A DNA stretch of 64,000 nucleotides from Sphagnum compactum (taxonomy: Eukaryota; Bryophyta; Sphagnopsida; Sphagnales), in assembly GCA_965153455.1 (NCBI GenBank), contig OZ234499.1, positions 15,248,271 to 15,312,270 on the forward strand, in the 5' to 3' direction. Every line of letters begins with the position of its first letter. Positions within the stretch are counted from its first letter, which is position 1. The notes below the pieces were generated by a model. The model saw only the letters and a list, made by a program, of their open reading frames with translations. It had not been told where the DNA came from and made no database searches. Below, one piece after another: positions 1 through 12,920 of the stretch. A program made the position numbers and the translations under genes.

Positions 1-1300
1 CAAGGCAAAGGGAAAATGCCATATTGCACCTTATTTCTTTTTTCAATACCTTCATCAAAACTAATGCAAGAGAACAAGAAATTTACTATAATGCAATACT
101 TTTAATCCTATTAAACTATTTTCATTTCATCTAATTGAACAATGCAATACCCCAAGGACACATTGGAAATAACATATCCAACCTAATGCCCATATGCATG
201 ACCCTCATCAAGGTAATGCAAATGCATTGGATCATTTTATTGTTTTGCAATAAACAAGTAGGCCTAGTTGTAACTATTTTATTTCATTTATTTCATCTGT
301 GCAATACCTTGTGAACATATTAACAATATAATATCCAATCCAATTCACACATGCATTACCCTCGTCAAAGTAATGCAAATGCAATGGATTATTTTGTTGT
401 TATGCAATATTCATGTTCAAGATTTCATCTCATTTGATTCAAAAATGCAATCACTAGATTATTTTGGTCTTATGCAATACCCTCATGCCTAGGTTATATT
501 TCATATCATCTAATTGAACAATGCAATACCCTATGGACGCAGTGACAATATTATATCTAGCCAATTCACACATGCATTACTTTCATTAGGGTGATGCAAT
601 ACCCCAAGGACAAAATACAAATATCATATCCAACCATATTCACATCTACATTACCCTCATTAGGGTAATACATATCCTTTGGATCATTTTGGTGTTTCAC
701 AATACCTTTAGGCCAATTGAAATTATTTCATTTTATCTGTTTCAACAATGTAATACCTTGAAAACATATTGAAAATAACTTATATTGACCCTATATGCAA
801 TACCTTAATATGGGTGTTAACCAATATTTAATTATGGCCTCAAATAATATTAAAGTAAAGAAATCTAGTTCAATTGCAATACCCTTATTTGGTTTACCCT
901 ATTTTTATTAGGGTTATACAATACCATATTGGGTGTATTCAAGTTAAGTTTAGGGTTTAGGGTATTGCATGGATCAAAACGATCAAAGCCTATGCATTAT
1001 TGTTATGGGTATATTAAGTTTAAAGTAGGGTTGATGGAATATGTTTTGTTTTACCTCGAGGGTATTGCATAGCAAAAATATAAATGCAATACCTTCATCA
1101 TGCATATATAAATCATCTCAAAATTCTAACTATGAAATAGGGGATTTTTTTACGATGAGGGTATTACACAAAATCATGCCTTTAAACATTAATGCATTTC
1201 CACAAATGTTTGGACTATGGTTGCAATATCTTCATGTACTAGCAATACATCCAATCAATTTTTTGTTCAATGCAATATGCACATACACTATATATTGATC
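1..1300. repeat. Degenerate ATGCAATACC repeat field
   Basis: The motif ATGCAATACC and close variants recur about a dozen times, for example near 144, 300, 521, 594, 749, 797, 875 and 1085. It is often followed by a diverged stretch of the type 'aaggacacattgaaaata' and by 'gcattaccctcat'. Near 961 and 1061 it reads in the opposite sense (GGTATTGCAT). Spacing is irregular, roughly 70-220 bp, so this is a decayed satellite-like or nested repeat and not a clean array. The short open frames here have no recognisable protein features. Confidence 0.6.
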
Positions 1301-2158
1301 TTAATAACCTTGTTTCTATACAAATAAAACTCAACTTTTTTATAAGTAGATATATTTACATACATTCATTTTCAATACCAACGTGCTATATCCATGGATG
1401 TTGAATTAATCTACAAAAATGTGGCATGGAAAATTCATGGATGCATGGTACAAAATGTGTATTAGTTCAAAAATGGAATGTCAAGCTAATTGCTTTCAAC
1501 CTCACTCTCACTATAACCCTCACTAATAAATTTCAATGATAATCCATTTGCACTCTAAAATGTGCCCCTGCATTTTGTGCAAATTGAACATATTGTCAAG
1601 TGTATAATTACTAGTTTATCAAATTTATCTTCACCAAATCAACTATGAAGGCCTTCTTGTGGTACTTTGAATCCTAAAGTGGACATACACACAAACCAAT
1701 GCGTATAATTTTGGAAACACATGTTTGAAACACAATGCAAATTTGAAGTGAAAATTGAATGTGATGGAACTTACCGACCATGAATCATCTCCAATTCATG
1801 GTGATTCACAAATCAAATGACCTCCTTTTCACACTCCTTTTTCAATGAAAATCTTGTCCAACTTTGCCTATCCCAAACATCTCTAAGGCCCTTTGCATAA
1901 AAGACCTTATTAACCCAGATTAAACCAGCAAGATTCTCATCCCTCTTTAATTTGGTCATTACATGGAGAGGATACCCCACACCCTATGTTAGAATGTCTT
2001 ATAGAATGAACAATTTGGAAAAAGCGACTCTTACTAATATAAGCATTGGTGATGGTTTTATTCATAGTCCATCATTTCACAACTGATCCCACTCGCATGT
2101 GGCATGGGTCTTTGTTCGAGCAATTTCCCAACAAGCAAAGGAAGGGTTTCCCTTTTCC
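1301..2158. other. AT-rich intergenic DNA
   Basis: I see no gene, RNA or clear repeat in this stretch. It ends in a short CA run at about 2160-2173. Confidence 0.5.
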
Positions 2159-3067
2159 CACACACACACACAACAAAGACAAAAAGAAAAATTAAAATTA
2201 AAAACCCCAAAAACAATATTGAAAAAGCCAAAAGAAGGGAAAAAATAAAACCAACAAGAAAAAATAGAAATAAATAATATTTTCAATAATTATAAAAATA
2301 AAAATAAGAAAAGCATCAAAACAAGACAAACAAGAAAATTTGAAAAAATAAGAAAAAGAACCAGAAAAACAGAAATTTTCAAACCCCAAAAACTTTATTT
2401 AAAAAGCATTTCAAATAACAAGAATAAAATTTAAAAAAGATAACTATATTTTTTAAGAAATAAAAAATGAAAACCAAAACCAAAGCAAGAAATATAAAAC
2501 CAAACATTTCAAGAATTATAGAAAGAAATCAAGGAAAACAGATTTTTTTAAACTCCAAAATTAAAATTAAGAAAACCAAAAAATAAAATTCAAGAAATAA
2601 TTTTTTTAATTAAAAAATGAAAATGACAAATAAAATGATAAAAAAAACCAGAAATGTAAAACTAGAATTTTTTAAATGTACAATTTTTTTAAAAATTTAA
2701 AAAGAAAAAAGAAAAATAAGGGGAAACAATCCAAGAAAAGACCAAGAAAATATAAATTTAAAAACCTCAAAATACAGGTATTAAGAAAAGCAACAAAAAA
2801 ACCAGAAAGAAACATAAACAAAAATGAACAAGATATAAATAATTTGTTTAAGAGGTACAAAAAATACAAAAGAAATATAAAACCAGAATTTTAAAATGAC
2901 TAACAATAAAATTTTAAAACAGGGAAACAAGAAAAAAAAAAACAAATCAATTTTGTTTAAATGCCATAAAAAAGGTATTAAAAAAACCAACAAACATAGG
3001 AAAAAAAGCTGAAAGCAAAAAGAAATAAGAGAAATAAATAAAAGCAAAAAAAAAAAAAAAAAAAAAA
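2159..3067. repeat. A-rich low-complexity tract
   Basis: The plus strand is extremely A-rich, with recurrent 'aagaaa', 'accaaaa' and 'aaaaacc' words, and ends in an uninterrupted run of about 21 A at 3047-3067. Open frames on both strands here encode only Lys/Asn-rich or Phe/Leu-rich low-complexity peptides and are composition artefacts. A shorter block of the same character follows at about 3285-3570. Confidence 0.7.
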
Positions 3068-5352
3068 TCTTGGTGAACGCATCAAACCTTTACTGTAATT
3101 GAGAGCTCATGGTGATAGCAACAAACCTCTACTACCTTTGTTGCTTTACAAGGGTTGGACTTTCAAGAGACTCACCTCTTCTAGTTGGTCCTCATGTCGC
3201 TCTTCCTTTTCATCTTTCTCATCCCTTTTTTGTTGCTCATGTCCTCCTCTTCCACAACTCAAAACACACACGCAAAGACAAAAGAAAAAAAGAAAAAGCA
3301 AAACCAAAACCAAAAGAAGAGTAAAGAGACCATAAAAACCTCAAATAAAGACACAAGATAAAAAAAAGAAAGAAAAAAATATAGAGATCATGAAAACCTT
3401 AAACAAAACTACACAAAACAAAAAATAGAAAGAAGAAACAAATAAAAAACAAGGAAAACCAAAGAAAGAAGAAAAATTTATGAATAGGAAAAGGGAGGGG
3501 AAAGAGGAAGGAAGGAAAAAGCAGGAGGTACGAGGTAAGTAGGGATAGGGTGGGGGGAGGGAAAAAAAATTAACCATTAAAGGTTAGGGTGTGAGAAAAG
3601 AAAACTATGAACCTAGAATCGTGTCATGGGGTTGGGTTGGGTTTCATCCCATCTAAAAAAATCCCAAAACAAGATTTCTTGAATGGTGTACTAATGGGTG
3701 TTGGGTCACTCAAGCCCACCCCTCGCTCAAATTAGGGAAGCATGTGTTATGGACTCTAGCATTTTTTTGTTTGACAAAATTTCATACTTGTTCCAATGAA
3801 AGAAATATCACACAAATCCTATGAAAGGGAAAAGGTGAGAAAAAAGAAGGGTCAAATTGCCAACAATCGACAACTATGAAAACTTCGTAGAGTTTTTTTT
3901 AGGGCAGAAACATATTCCCATCTCCATTTATTATTAATATTATTATTTAAAGCACAACAATAGACTTGATTGATGAGTGGTTTACATTAATAAACACTTT
4001 GTACCCCCAAGTGGCAAATGGTCGGCAAGGCTTTCACATGCACACCAGTTTGTTAAAACCAGTAGTGTTGGGTGGGTATCCGAAAAGCTGGATAATACTT
4101 GTCAGTTCCAATTACAATTTTGCATACCTTACACCTTGACCTTTATCATGATTGAAATACTCGCATACATACCCAGATCTGAAAATCACCTTATTATAAA
4201 AATTGGAATTTACCTGAAATTTAATAATGATCGTTTGTAATCCATTGGACATGGTTTGTAATCCAATTTCAACTTCATTTTCAAAAGAAATCATGATTTT
4301 TTTTCATCACAAATTGTGATAAGTTGTGTGGCACTTGTAGGCGCCACTTTATCCATTGTATCTTTCAATTGTTGCTTGCAACATAAGCAAAAATTTAGCT
4401 CCAAAATCTTTACAACAACAATTACAACAAATAATAACTTGAGTTACCAACAAATAAAGTAAGTGTTGCAACTCTAAAATTGCAAATGCTACAACTCCAA
4501 CTGATTGTCATGATAGCAAAATAACAAATAATTGATCACTATGATGGCAACGATGAAAAATAATTGAAAGAAAAAAACTTGAAGGTTGGACAATGATAAA
4601 GACTTATTTAAAGAAAACTTGAAAAATGTGAAAGTTCACACTCCAACAACAAACATGAACAACAATGATGAGGACTTATTTGCATACAACCTTAACAATG
4701 TGAAGTTCATGACTCCAACAACAACCATGTACAACATAACCAACTTGTAGAAGGGTGAAAGTAAGAACAATGCGAAGCTCACAACTTCAGTGAAAAGTGT
4801 GAATAACACAAGGCTTTAGTGATGAATAGGAATGGTGCATGAACAACACAAAGCTCTAGTGATGAACAAAAACAATGCATGAATAACAACAAGTTTTCGC
4901 ACATCACATAAACAACAATGCCCAGTTTTGCCATAATGATGGTTGAGACAAAGGTCCAAATTCTTTAAGATGTACCAAAGTCTTCTCACAATGTCACCTT
5001 TTTCTATCTTTTTTACCTAGTCATTTTTTACCATGTATAGACACATTTATGGATGATTATGATGGAATCTAGAATTGTAGTGGTCTAAAATATAGTCCTT
5101 TAAATTTTTTGATAACTTTTGACTCATTATTTTTTATGGGGATCAAAATATAAAAAAAGGATTGCAATAAGGACTAGGCCTTTTTTGTCATGTGTGGTAC
5201 ACCTTAAAGGATTTTCACCCACAAAAATTAACCTGAAGGTTGCAACTACAAGAATTATACAAAAATGGCAAACTTGGTTGAAAACTACTAAAAAAAAAGG
5301 TCCATAACGAACATTAAAAAATAAAAGAACGCACTTGCACAATGACTCACAT
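3068..5352. other. Intergenic DNA without a recognised gene
   Basis: Mixed AT-rich sequence. Between about 4400 and 4930 there are loosely repeated 'aacaacaa' and 'gatgaacaa..aatgcatgaa' words, including two adjacent versions of 'caaagctctagtgatgaa' near 4800-4870. No protein or RNA gene was recognised. Confidence 0.45.
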
Positions 5353-5760
5353 GTAGAAGGCCAAAATAGCATTGAACAATCCAATCCTTGAGGGCAAGAT
5401 GAAGGCATGACAATGGTAGTGCCAAAACACAACCATGCCATGACAACAATAGCTCCAAGCAAAAAGGTGGGAACAATTTGACAACTTGAATGCATGCGAA
5501 AAGGTCAAAAACCCCAAAGAAAATAAAGACACAATTTAGAATCACCCGTAGAAGGTTAGAGTAGCACTAAATAGTCCAATCCTTGAAGGGAAGATGAAGG
5601 CACAACCATGGTAATCTTGGAACAAAAATTCCACACCACTAGTAATAGTTACAAGAAAAAAGGTGAAAGTAATGCCAATAGCTAAAGGCAGAAAGGTGAA
5701 AGTGATGGCAACATCTGTAGGTGCAAAGTGCAAAACCAAAAATGATGGCAACAATTGTAA
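5353..5760. repeat. Two-unit tandem duplication, period about 195 bp
   Basis: The block beginning 'gtagaagg' at 5353 is repeated from 5548. Both units share 'caatccttga.gg.aagatgaaggca' and a following 'aaaaaggtg' segment. Divergence is clear, so the duplication is not recent. No coding role is visible. Confidence 0.6.
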
Positions 5761-5929
5761 GCAAAAAAAAAAGAAAACTATGACCGCAACGTCATAGACA
5801 AAAACCTTAAACCCTAATGCTATCAAAAAAGAACCAAAACCTTTGAGGAAAAAAATAAAAGGTTGGGGTAGGACATGGATAGGTTTCCAAAATCATTTGT
5901 GGTCTCCAACTCATAGATGTACAGGTTAT

Positions 5930-7640
5930 TGGGCTTTTTTTTGGAGCAAATAATGGTGCAACGATAAACATGTCCAACCTGCAGATAATGTAGTGTGTCG
6001 TGTGTCACCATGTTTGATTGCAAGAACATGATGTTCAAGGGAAACATAAAGGACTAGTGTGTTATAATACAAACCATGGTATAAGTGTTTTGAAAAAACA
6101 TGTTCATTTTGAGCATCTAGATTTGTATAACAAATGGGGGGCTTTTTTGTTGCAAAGATTTGTAGAAACCAAAAATGACAAACAAGGCACAAAAAAGTGA
6201 AAGAATGTTCCTTTTTTTCAGATCACCCAATTTTTTGGCAACTAGTGCCTTTATAGCAAATCAAATCCTACAAACATGCATTTTTTAATTTGGTGTTATA
6301 TATTGCAAAAGGTTATTGACATTTTTCTTTTATTGAAAATCCATGGCTAAGGTGGTTGGTTTGTGGTAATGTGGGCGTGTGGCATTTCCATCCCCATGTC
6401 AACTAGTCATTGAAGTGCTCCCTGATATGGTTACCAAAACCAAGGAAAAAATGTCATCCTTGCTCTTCAATCTTGTGTTACATGCACTTGTTCTTTTGAT
6501 CTTTGGATATCTCATGCTAGCCATGACCAATTTGCCATGGTTATTAGTTTCATTGATAGTTTATGGCAACCCATCCATGTTATTATTGGGATTCTTTAAG
6601 TAATTAATACATCAAATGAAGCCATGGCAAACCAAGTAAGAATCTTGTTGGATTCCTTTGGTTTGCTTACCAAAGTAATTGCATATTTCAAAGATGAAAG
6701 GTCAAATTTAAATACCCTAACTTCTATTTTGACTTTTATGCTTTCTTATTATTCCCTTCAGTTAGCATGTCCATTTGTTGGTTCATGTTTTGGCCATGCC
6801 ATGTCAAAAGTAGCCCAATATGCTAATGATGATACTAATGTGTGTGTTGGGTTTTCAAAGGTTAGTTTGAAAAAAGCTCAATCATCATTGTACAAGACCA
6901 TAACATGGACAAAAAACTTTGGGAAGGGGGTGCAAAATGGAAGGAACCATGTATCATTACAAGGCTATTTGCTAAGATGTTGAGGATTTCAATGAAGACT
7001 GAGTTTGCTTTTCGAATCATCTTGTTCCAAGAAACATTACAATATCGAAATGCAATTTTTATTTGCTATGGATAGTAATAAGCTACACATCTACTATCTA
7101 GAGTTCTTGTATTCCAAACTTGGGCTATTGTTTGAGCCATTACAAATATGTTCTTCCCTATTGTAAAACTTTGTGTTTTGAACCAAAATCAGGGTTTTTG
7201 GTTGTTGTCTTATGCATTTTTTTCTACTTTCACCTTATGCATGACTATGAAAGTTCAGGTGGGGAGGACTCGAGCTTTTAATTAGCCATTAATTTGTGGG
7301 GATTTCAATTCTGAATTGTAGGAATTTAAATTGAAGATGATAATCCAAGTCATCAATATTTTGACTCCATTTTTGGCTTTTGCTTTTGCTTATAATCCAA
7401 CCAAGGTTCATAAAATGATGGTTATCATGCCTGACCCCATTTCAAAAACATGAAAATTATATGGGATTTTTTGGGTAATTGATTTGTAGTTCAAATTGTG
7501 ACAAAATACAACACTACATGTTATATCCTCTTTTGTTACAAGTGTTCCTTGATCTGAACCCTATCAAGGCATTAGAAAAATTAGAGGTAATTGAGGATGA
7601 TGATTTTTATTTGGGCAGGTTATGTCAAATGGTGATGTTA
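5930..7640 (+). pseudogene. Decayed hAT-like transposase with BED-type finger
   Basis: Translated fragments in shifting frames run in the order expected for a plant hAT-type transposase of the DUF659 kind. First comes a BED-finger-like part at about 5940-6200, with a C-x2-C pair, then KGLVCYN and GISVLKKHV with a His pair. Next is an ITQFFG motif near 6218. A segment around 6420-6600 reads LPDMVTKTKEK, then after a frameshift SFDLW and SLWQPIHVIIG, ending at a stop near 6600. From about 6612 the frame reads VRILLDSFGL, YFKDERSNLNTLTS and CFGHAMSKVAQYA, continuing to about 6950, then a fragment FQETLQYRNAI near 7030. Frameshifts and stops break every part, so the copy is dead. I did not find terminal inverted repeats or a target-site duplication, so the element's ends are unknown. 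Assignment rests on remembered family patterns. Confidence 0.7.
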
Positions 7641-10600
7641 TTATCTCCACATTGAAAAATGTACGCGTGATTGGTGTGGTGGACCCTTGAAGCCAAAATA
7701 TGTGGTTGAATGTTTGGCATCAAAGGCCGGTTTGATTAAATAACACAAGAAAATGTTGGAACAACATGATTTGTATCCAGTCTTGATACAATTTAAGCTC
7801 TTGATTCATCTTTTTAATTCTCAATTGTGTCCAACATTTCTTTTGTTCTTTTCCATTTTTCTTTCAATTTGTTTTTTGTGTTTGATTTGAATGTGTTCTT
7901 TTCTTGGTGTTTACAAGTTGGTTGAAGGTATGTGGCTATGTTGGCGTTGAATGTTAGCACGATGTAATAGTGTTGAGTATTTCCTTACCTTGCATCTGTT
8001 GCAATTTTCCTATGATGAAATCGGTAGAACCTAATAAATAATGATTTTATGGTCATTAATTAGAGTTCAATTAGGGCTAAGATGCGTGTTTAGTACTGTC
8101 CAAGTTTCTAAAGGTCATGAAATAATGCCCAAAAGCCCAATTCTGAAGAAACATGTTGCATTTGTGAATAAGGAATAGGCATATGTAGTTGGGAATGAAA
8201 ATTTCACAACACTAAATTTCAAGTTTTGAAAATTGCAAGAATTGTTACATTTTGCAAATATGTACTTTGGTGTAATTATAATGGGCATTTTCTTTTTTTT
8301 CACAAGCAAAGCCTTGACCCTAAACCCTAACTGCTATTCGTACCTGCCCATGACGAAAAACATAAACCTTACAACGTGAGAATTGACAATGTTTGAAAAA
8401 TGAACATTAACCTTAATCGATGGTTATGGATTTTTCTTTAAAAATTTCAGAACCTTATCTAGAGGTTCTTATAAAATATTTTAATAAAAAAAAACCAACC
8501 TCGAAGGTTTTTAAAAAAACAAAGAACCACACAACACTGGTTAGAACCAATGTTGTATGTGTAAGTGTTAACACCCATATACACGACATGTAAATTTCAT
8601 GTAAGTGTAAATGATTTACACTTATATGTTCAAATATTATAATATATTCAATTTCAATTGATCATATTGCTCCAAAGTTATATTTCAAACATTGTTTTAA
8701 GAACAAATCACACATTTTCAACACAAACATTTTTTATCATTTAAAAACATGCACTAATCATCAATTACACTCTGAATGGGTCATTTTATTATGTTTGCAC
8801 CCATATGGGTTTATTGGAAAAAATAACATTGTACAACAAATGTAATATGGAAGTTGAGCAAAAAAGAATAACAAAATGTGTGTAGTTCATTTCCATTTGG
8901 CATGTTCATAGTTTGGGATGTCTAATGATTGATTTCAAAACCTTTCAAGGTTTGTTTTCATTTTCAAAAGTGCTTAATACACCAAAGATGCATTGGTTTA
9001 ATTTTTTATCATGGAGTATGGTTCATGCAATGTAGAAAGTGGTGTTGAAGACCACCAAAGTGGATGTGCAAAAAACCAAGTTTGTTTTTGTATTGTGATG
9101 AGCCACCACCACCACCAACCAAAGTTATAAATTTGTGAATGTTTACATGATGGAGGGTTTCGAAAGGTTGTGTATTCTGTTAAACCTATTTAATGAGTAA
9201 CAAAGTGTGCTAGTTTTAATGTAACAATAATTACAATTTTTAAATAGTCATGTCTCATTTGGGAGCTTGGTAGAATTTGATGTTGTAAGAAAGTTTATTT
9301 GCTTTGGAGTTGATGGTGTCATAGTGTTCCAAGGCATTAAGACCAAAGTCACCAAACAATTGTAAAAGAAACATGTGTCCTTTTTTACTAGAATTTATCA
9401 TCAAGTTCACTGAATAAACCTAGTTGTTCAAACTTAGAATTGATTGTGTTTTGTTGTGGTGATTGAAACATTTTAAATTTCTATTTACAATTATTATGTT
9501 CATTCCTTAAAATGAGTCTCGAAGTAATTAAAATTGATTAAGGTTATGTGTAAAGAAAAATGTTCTACAAAATATTTTTAAAAAGTGTATCAACATCATC
9601 ACATGCTTATGAGGAGCTAAAAAATAAAATACCATGTTAGAAATTATGAATTCTATTGTAATTGCATATTAGTTTCAAAATAAATCCTTGTGAAGATGAA
9701 TGTACACACCATACATATGGTTTTGGTCAATCATGTTTGATTTTGTTAATAAATTACATGAAAGTCACATATGACAATTACAATACAATCAAAATAAATG
9801 AAACATTCAGTAACAATTTCTTTGCAACTACTTTACAACTACTATATTGAATATTCATGCAACTACCCAATTACTAGCTACAATAATAATACTTATTATT
9901 AAACTAATTTTTTTAAACTTAAATTAATATAATTACCCTAAGGTTTTTTATCATTATTATTATGCATTAATATTTAGATTATAGATTAATAATTATTAAT
10001 AATAATTATTTATTATTATCAATAGTTAGTATACACAGTAGAATAAACTATGTTAGGGTAAATCGCCCATCACTAATTGTTGAATGTGACTTAATAATTT
10101 TGGATTATTCTTTGTTTCTTGTCTATTTCTCAATGATCTAAAGTTTTATAGGTGCGCCAAATTAAAATCTACATTAACTATTAAAGCTCCATAGATAAAG
10201 GAACAACACAAAATATCTATGAAAAAGATTAATGTGTTGAATCTTAAAATCTAAATTAGGATAGTGACCTTGAACACTAACCCCATTTATTTTGATAACC
10301 ATATTTTTTCAAAAAAATTCTTAAAACAATTTAAATAGTTGCGGGTGTGCCAAATCAAGGTTTTAAAAAAACTTTTTACACTTGACAAACAAAGGGACAA
10401 TCTTAGTGTTTGAAACTCTTTGAGAGCTTAAATGTTCACTCATCGGTCTATCTTGTACTAGTTGCAAGTGCATTGTAACTAGGATGTAATTTTTTTTAAT
10501 CTCATATTGTTTGTCTTACTTTTCAAGTTTGTGAAATATATAACTAGGCCCATTAAGAGTATTAAAAACAAGTGACATTTGGAATAAACTAATAAAAAAC

Positions 10601-12920
10601 GTTTTGGCCTTAAAGGTTAAATGAAAAATAAAATAAAATAATTTCAAATTACCTACCTATTTGACCCAAGAAAGATAAGTAATACTGCCCACCTACCTTA
10701 GGCCTACCAACTTATTGACGTAAGCCCACATGTCAATATCTTATTGACCATAAGTTGAATGATTTAAATTAAATTAATAAGAATATTAAATATCAAAATA
10801 TATTTAAAATTACCATGTTTCCATTGATAATTTGTTAACACATTATTGTTACGTGAACACATTGTTGCCTATGTAGTTGCATAATAGTTACAATGATCTA
10901 GTTGCAACATAGTTGTACAAGTTGCATACATATTCAATTTCATATACAATGAATTGTGTTTGTTATAATTCTTGTTCGATACCAGTCACATTGTAAAAAC
11001 ATATTGAACTGCAAATGGTTGTTACAATCCAAAAACCCAATTACAAGCTTAATTGCAAAACAACTTATTTTTTCATAGTGTGTGGAGACTATGATGAGAA
11101 TGCCTTGTGTATTGTTGTTGCTTGAACGTGTGCAAAGCTTGAATAAGTATTTGTGTAAAATTGCTAATTTTTCATTGCAACTGCATTGTAGTTGTGAAGA
11201 TGTGCCAACAAAATTTATTCAAACTTAATTATGATGTTGATCACAAGAACAATTATGATCACATTGCAATTTTTTTGGATTTGGTTTCCTATATTAATGA
11301 TGTTATTTCCATAGCTTGAGGGAATGAACCAAAATTTGGCATTGAATATCTAACTTTTCATATAAGGACCAAATTACTTCTTGTTTGTCTTATCTAAGCC
11401 CACCATCCGCTTTAAAGGAGCCAATTTTGGAATTCAATTCCCCTAAAACTTGGCATTTGAATTAAAGTAACAACAAAGCTGTGATTTGCATTTACACATG
11501 AAAATAAAAAAGGAATCACTTGCATTACAATTAGATATAAATAGTTGCAAAAAATAGATTTCATAAATTTTTCATTTATATTTGCAATCTACATATGTAG
11601 CAAGGGAAGTTGCAACCTCACAAGTGGTATCTTTCACTTGGATAGCCAACTCATTGGTGAAAAAAATTGGAGAAAAAAAGATGTTACAACATTTGGTAAA
11701 AGTTCCAAATTTTTGTCCAAATTTTTTTGCAATTTGCACGTCTTTCTACATGGCCCAATGCAAAAAGACATGCAACATTTAAAGATTAGTTCACCAAAAC
11801 AACTATTGAAAATAATTCAAAACATCAATTTGAACTATCTCATTGGCCACAATTCAAGCCTATGGGGTCTATTACAACATTTAAGTGCCAATATAATGGA
11901 GATAACGCTTAAAAATCAAGGGCCCCATGCTTTTTTTCCACCCCTATGTACAGGCCTATTCCACACACCCTATATATTTGTGTGTGTTTTTCTACACAAA
12001 TAATAATATCATTAATAACAATGCTATAATCCTTGTCTTTGTCCGTGCCTTCTTCTCTTACAAAAAAGATTATGGTTTCATTCTTTGGTCTTCTCTTACA
12101 AAAGGATTATGGTTTCATTCCAGATGTCTCTTTCTCAAAGAAAAATCCCAACAAGAATTGTTGCTATTTAAGGGCCAAATTAGGGCTTGTGATGTGCATG
12201 TAGATATATGTACTATATCATCCAAGCAAAAGTTATACAAGACTTGAGTTATTTTTCACTTCGGGAAAGATTAAGTGTACATAAAGCTTTGCACATTTGT
12301 ATAAGGGTAAGAGGCAATGACCAAAAGTCTTACCTTGATCCCAAGTTAAGGGTGGAGATAAACTCTTCTCAATTAATCTACATTTTCTATATGGACATTA
12401 ACTAGTGAATCTAAAGTATCATAGTTAATGAAAATAGAGTTCAAAGGGTGTAAGGTAACAGTCTTATTTAAGGTAATTATTGTTATGAAAGAATGGAAAT
12501 TAAATGAGCACTTAGAAAATCAATCACCATAACTCAAATGAATCTATTCTAAATGAATACATATTTAATGGTTGAACGTTGAAAGCTTCTAGACTTTTAA
12601 TGTGGGTTGTAATACTTGTTTACAAACTTCAGAAATTTATAAACATGGGGCAATCATTCATTGAAGCAAGTTTTGCATAAGCAGCTATGGAAACTCCTGG
12701 AACAAATTGACATGTACACTGACTAAAAGTTTGAACATTTGTGTGTGTGTGTGTGGGTTAGGCTTTAGGCTCTAGGAGATCCCTTCCTCCAACAAGAAAG
12801 GTGAACCTCCAAAGTAAAAATTATAATTATAACGAAGATCAATCAATCAAACTCAGGGTTTGTAGACTAAGCTCAAGCTTTTCTAGGGTTATGTTTTTTT
12901 TGGGGGGCAGGGGCCAGGGT
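7641..12920. other. AT-rich intergenic DNA
   Basis: No gene was recognised. The 152-codon open frame at 11545-12003 has no family features and lies in AT-rich DNA, so I do not call it. A (GT)n run lies at about 12741-12756. The last few hundred bases next to 12921 probably include the 3' UTR of the minus-strand PLP gene. Confidence 0.5.
8602..8624. repeat. Perfect 11-bp inverted repeat with 1-bp spacer
   Basis: TAAGTGTAAAT (8602-8612) is followed by one G and then its exact reverse complement ATTTACACTTA (8614-8624). It lies in AT-rich DNA with no gene beside it, so no regulatory role can be assigned. Confidence 0.75.

Noticed and set aside
2676-3047. Overlapping open frames on both strands in the A-rich tract
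   Set aside because: Lys/Asn-rich on one strand and Phe/Leu-rich on the other, purely from base composition.
11545-12003. 152-codon plus-strand open frame
   Set aside because: It sits in AT-rich DNA with no family motif, and an overlapping frame of similar composition is also open. Chance is the simplest explanation.
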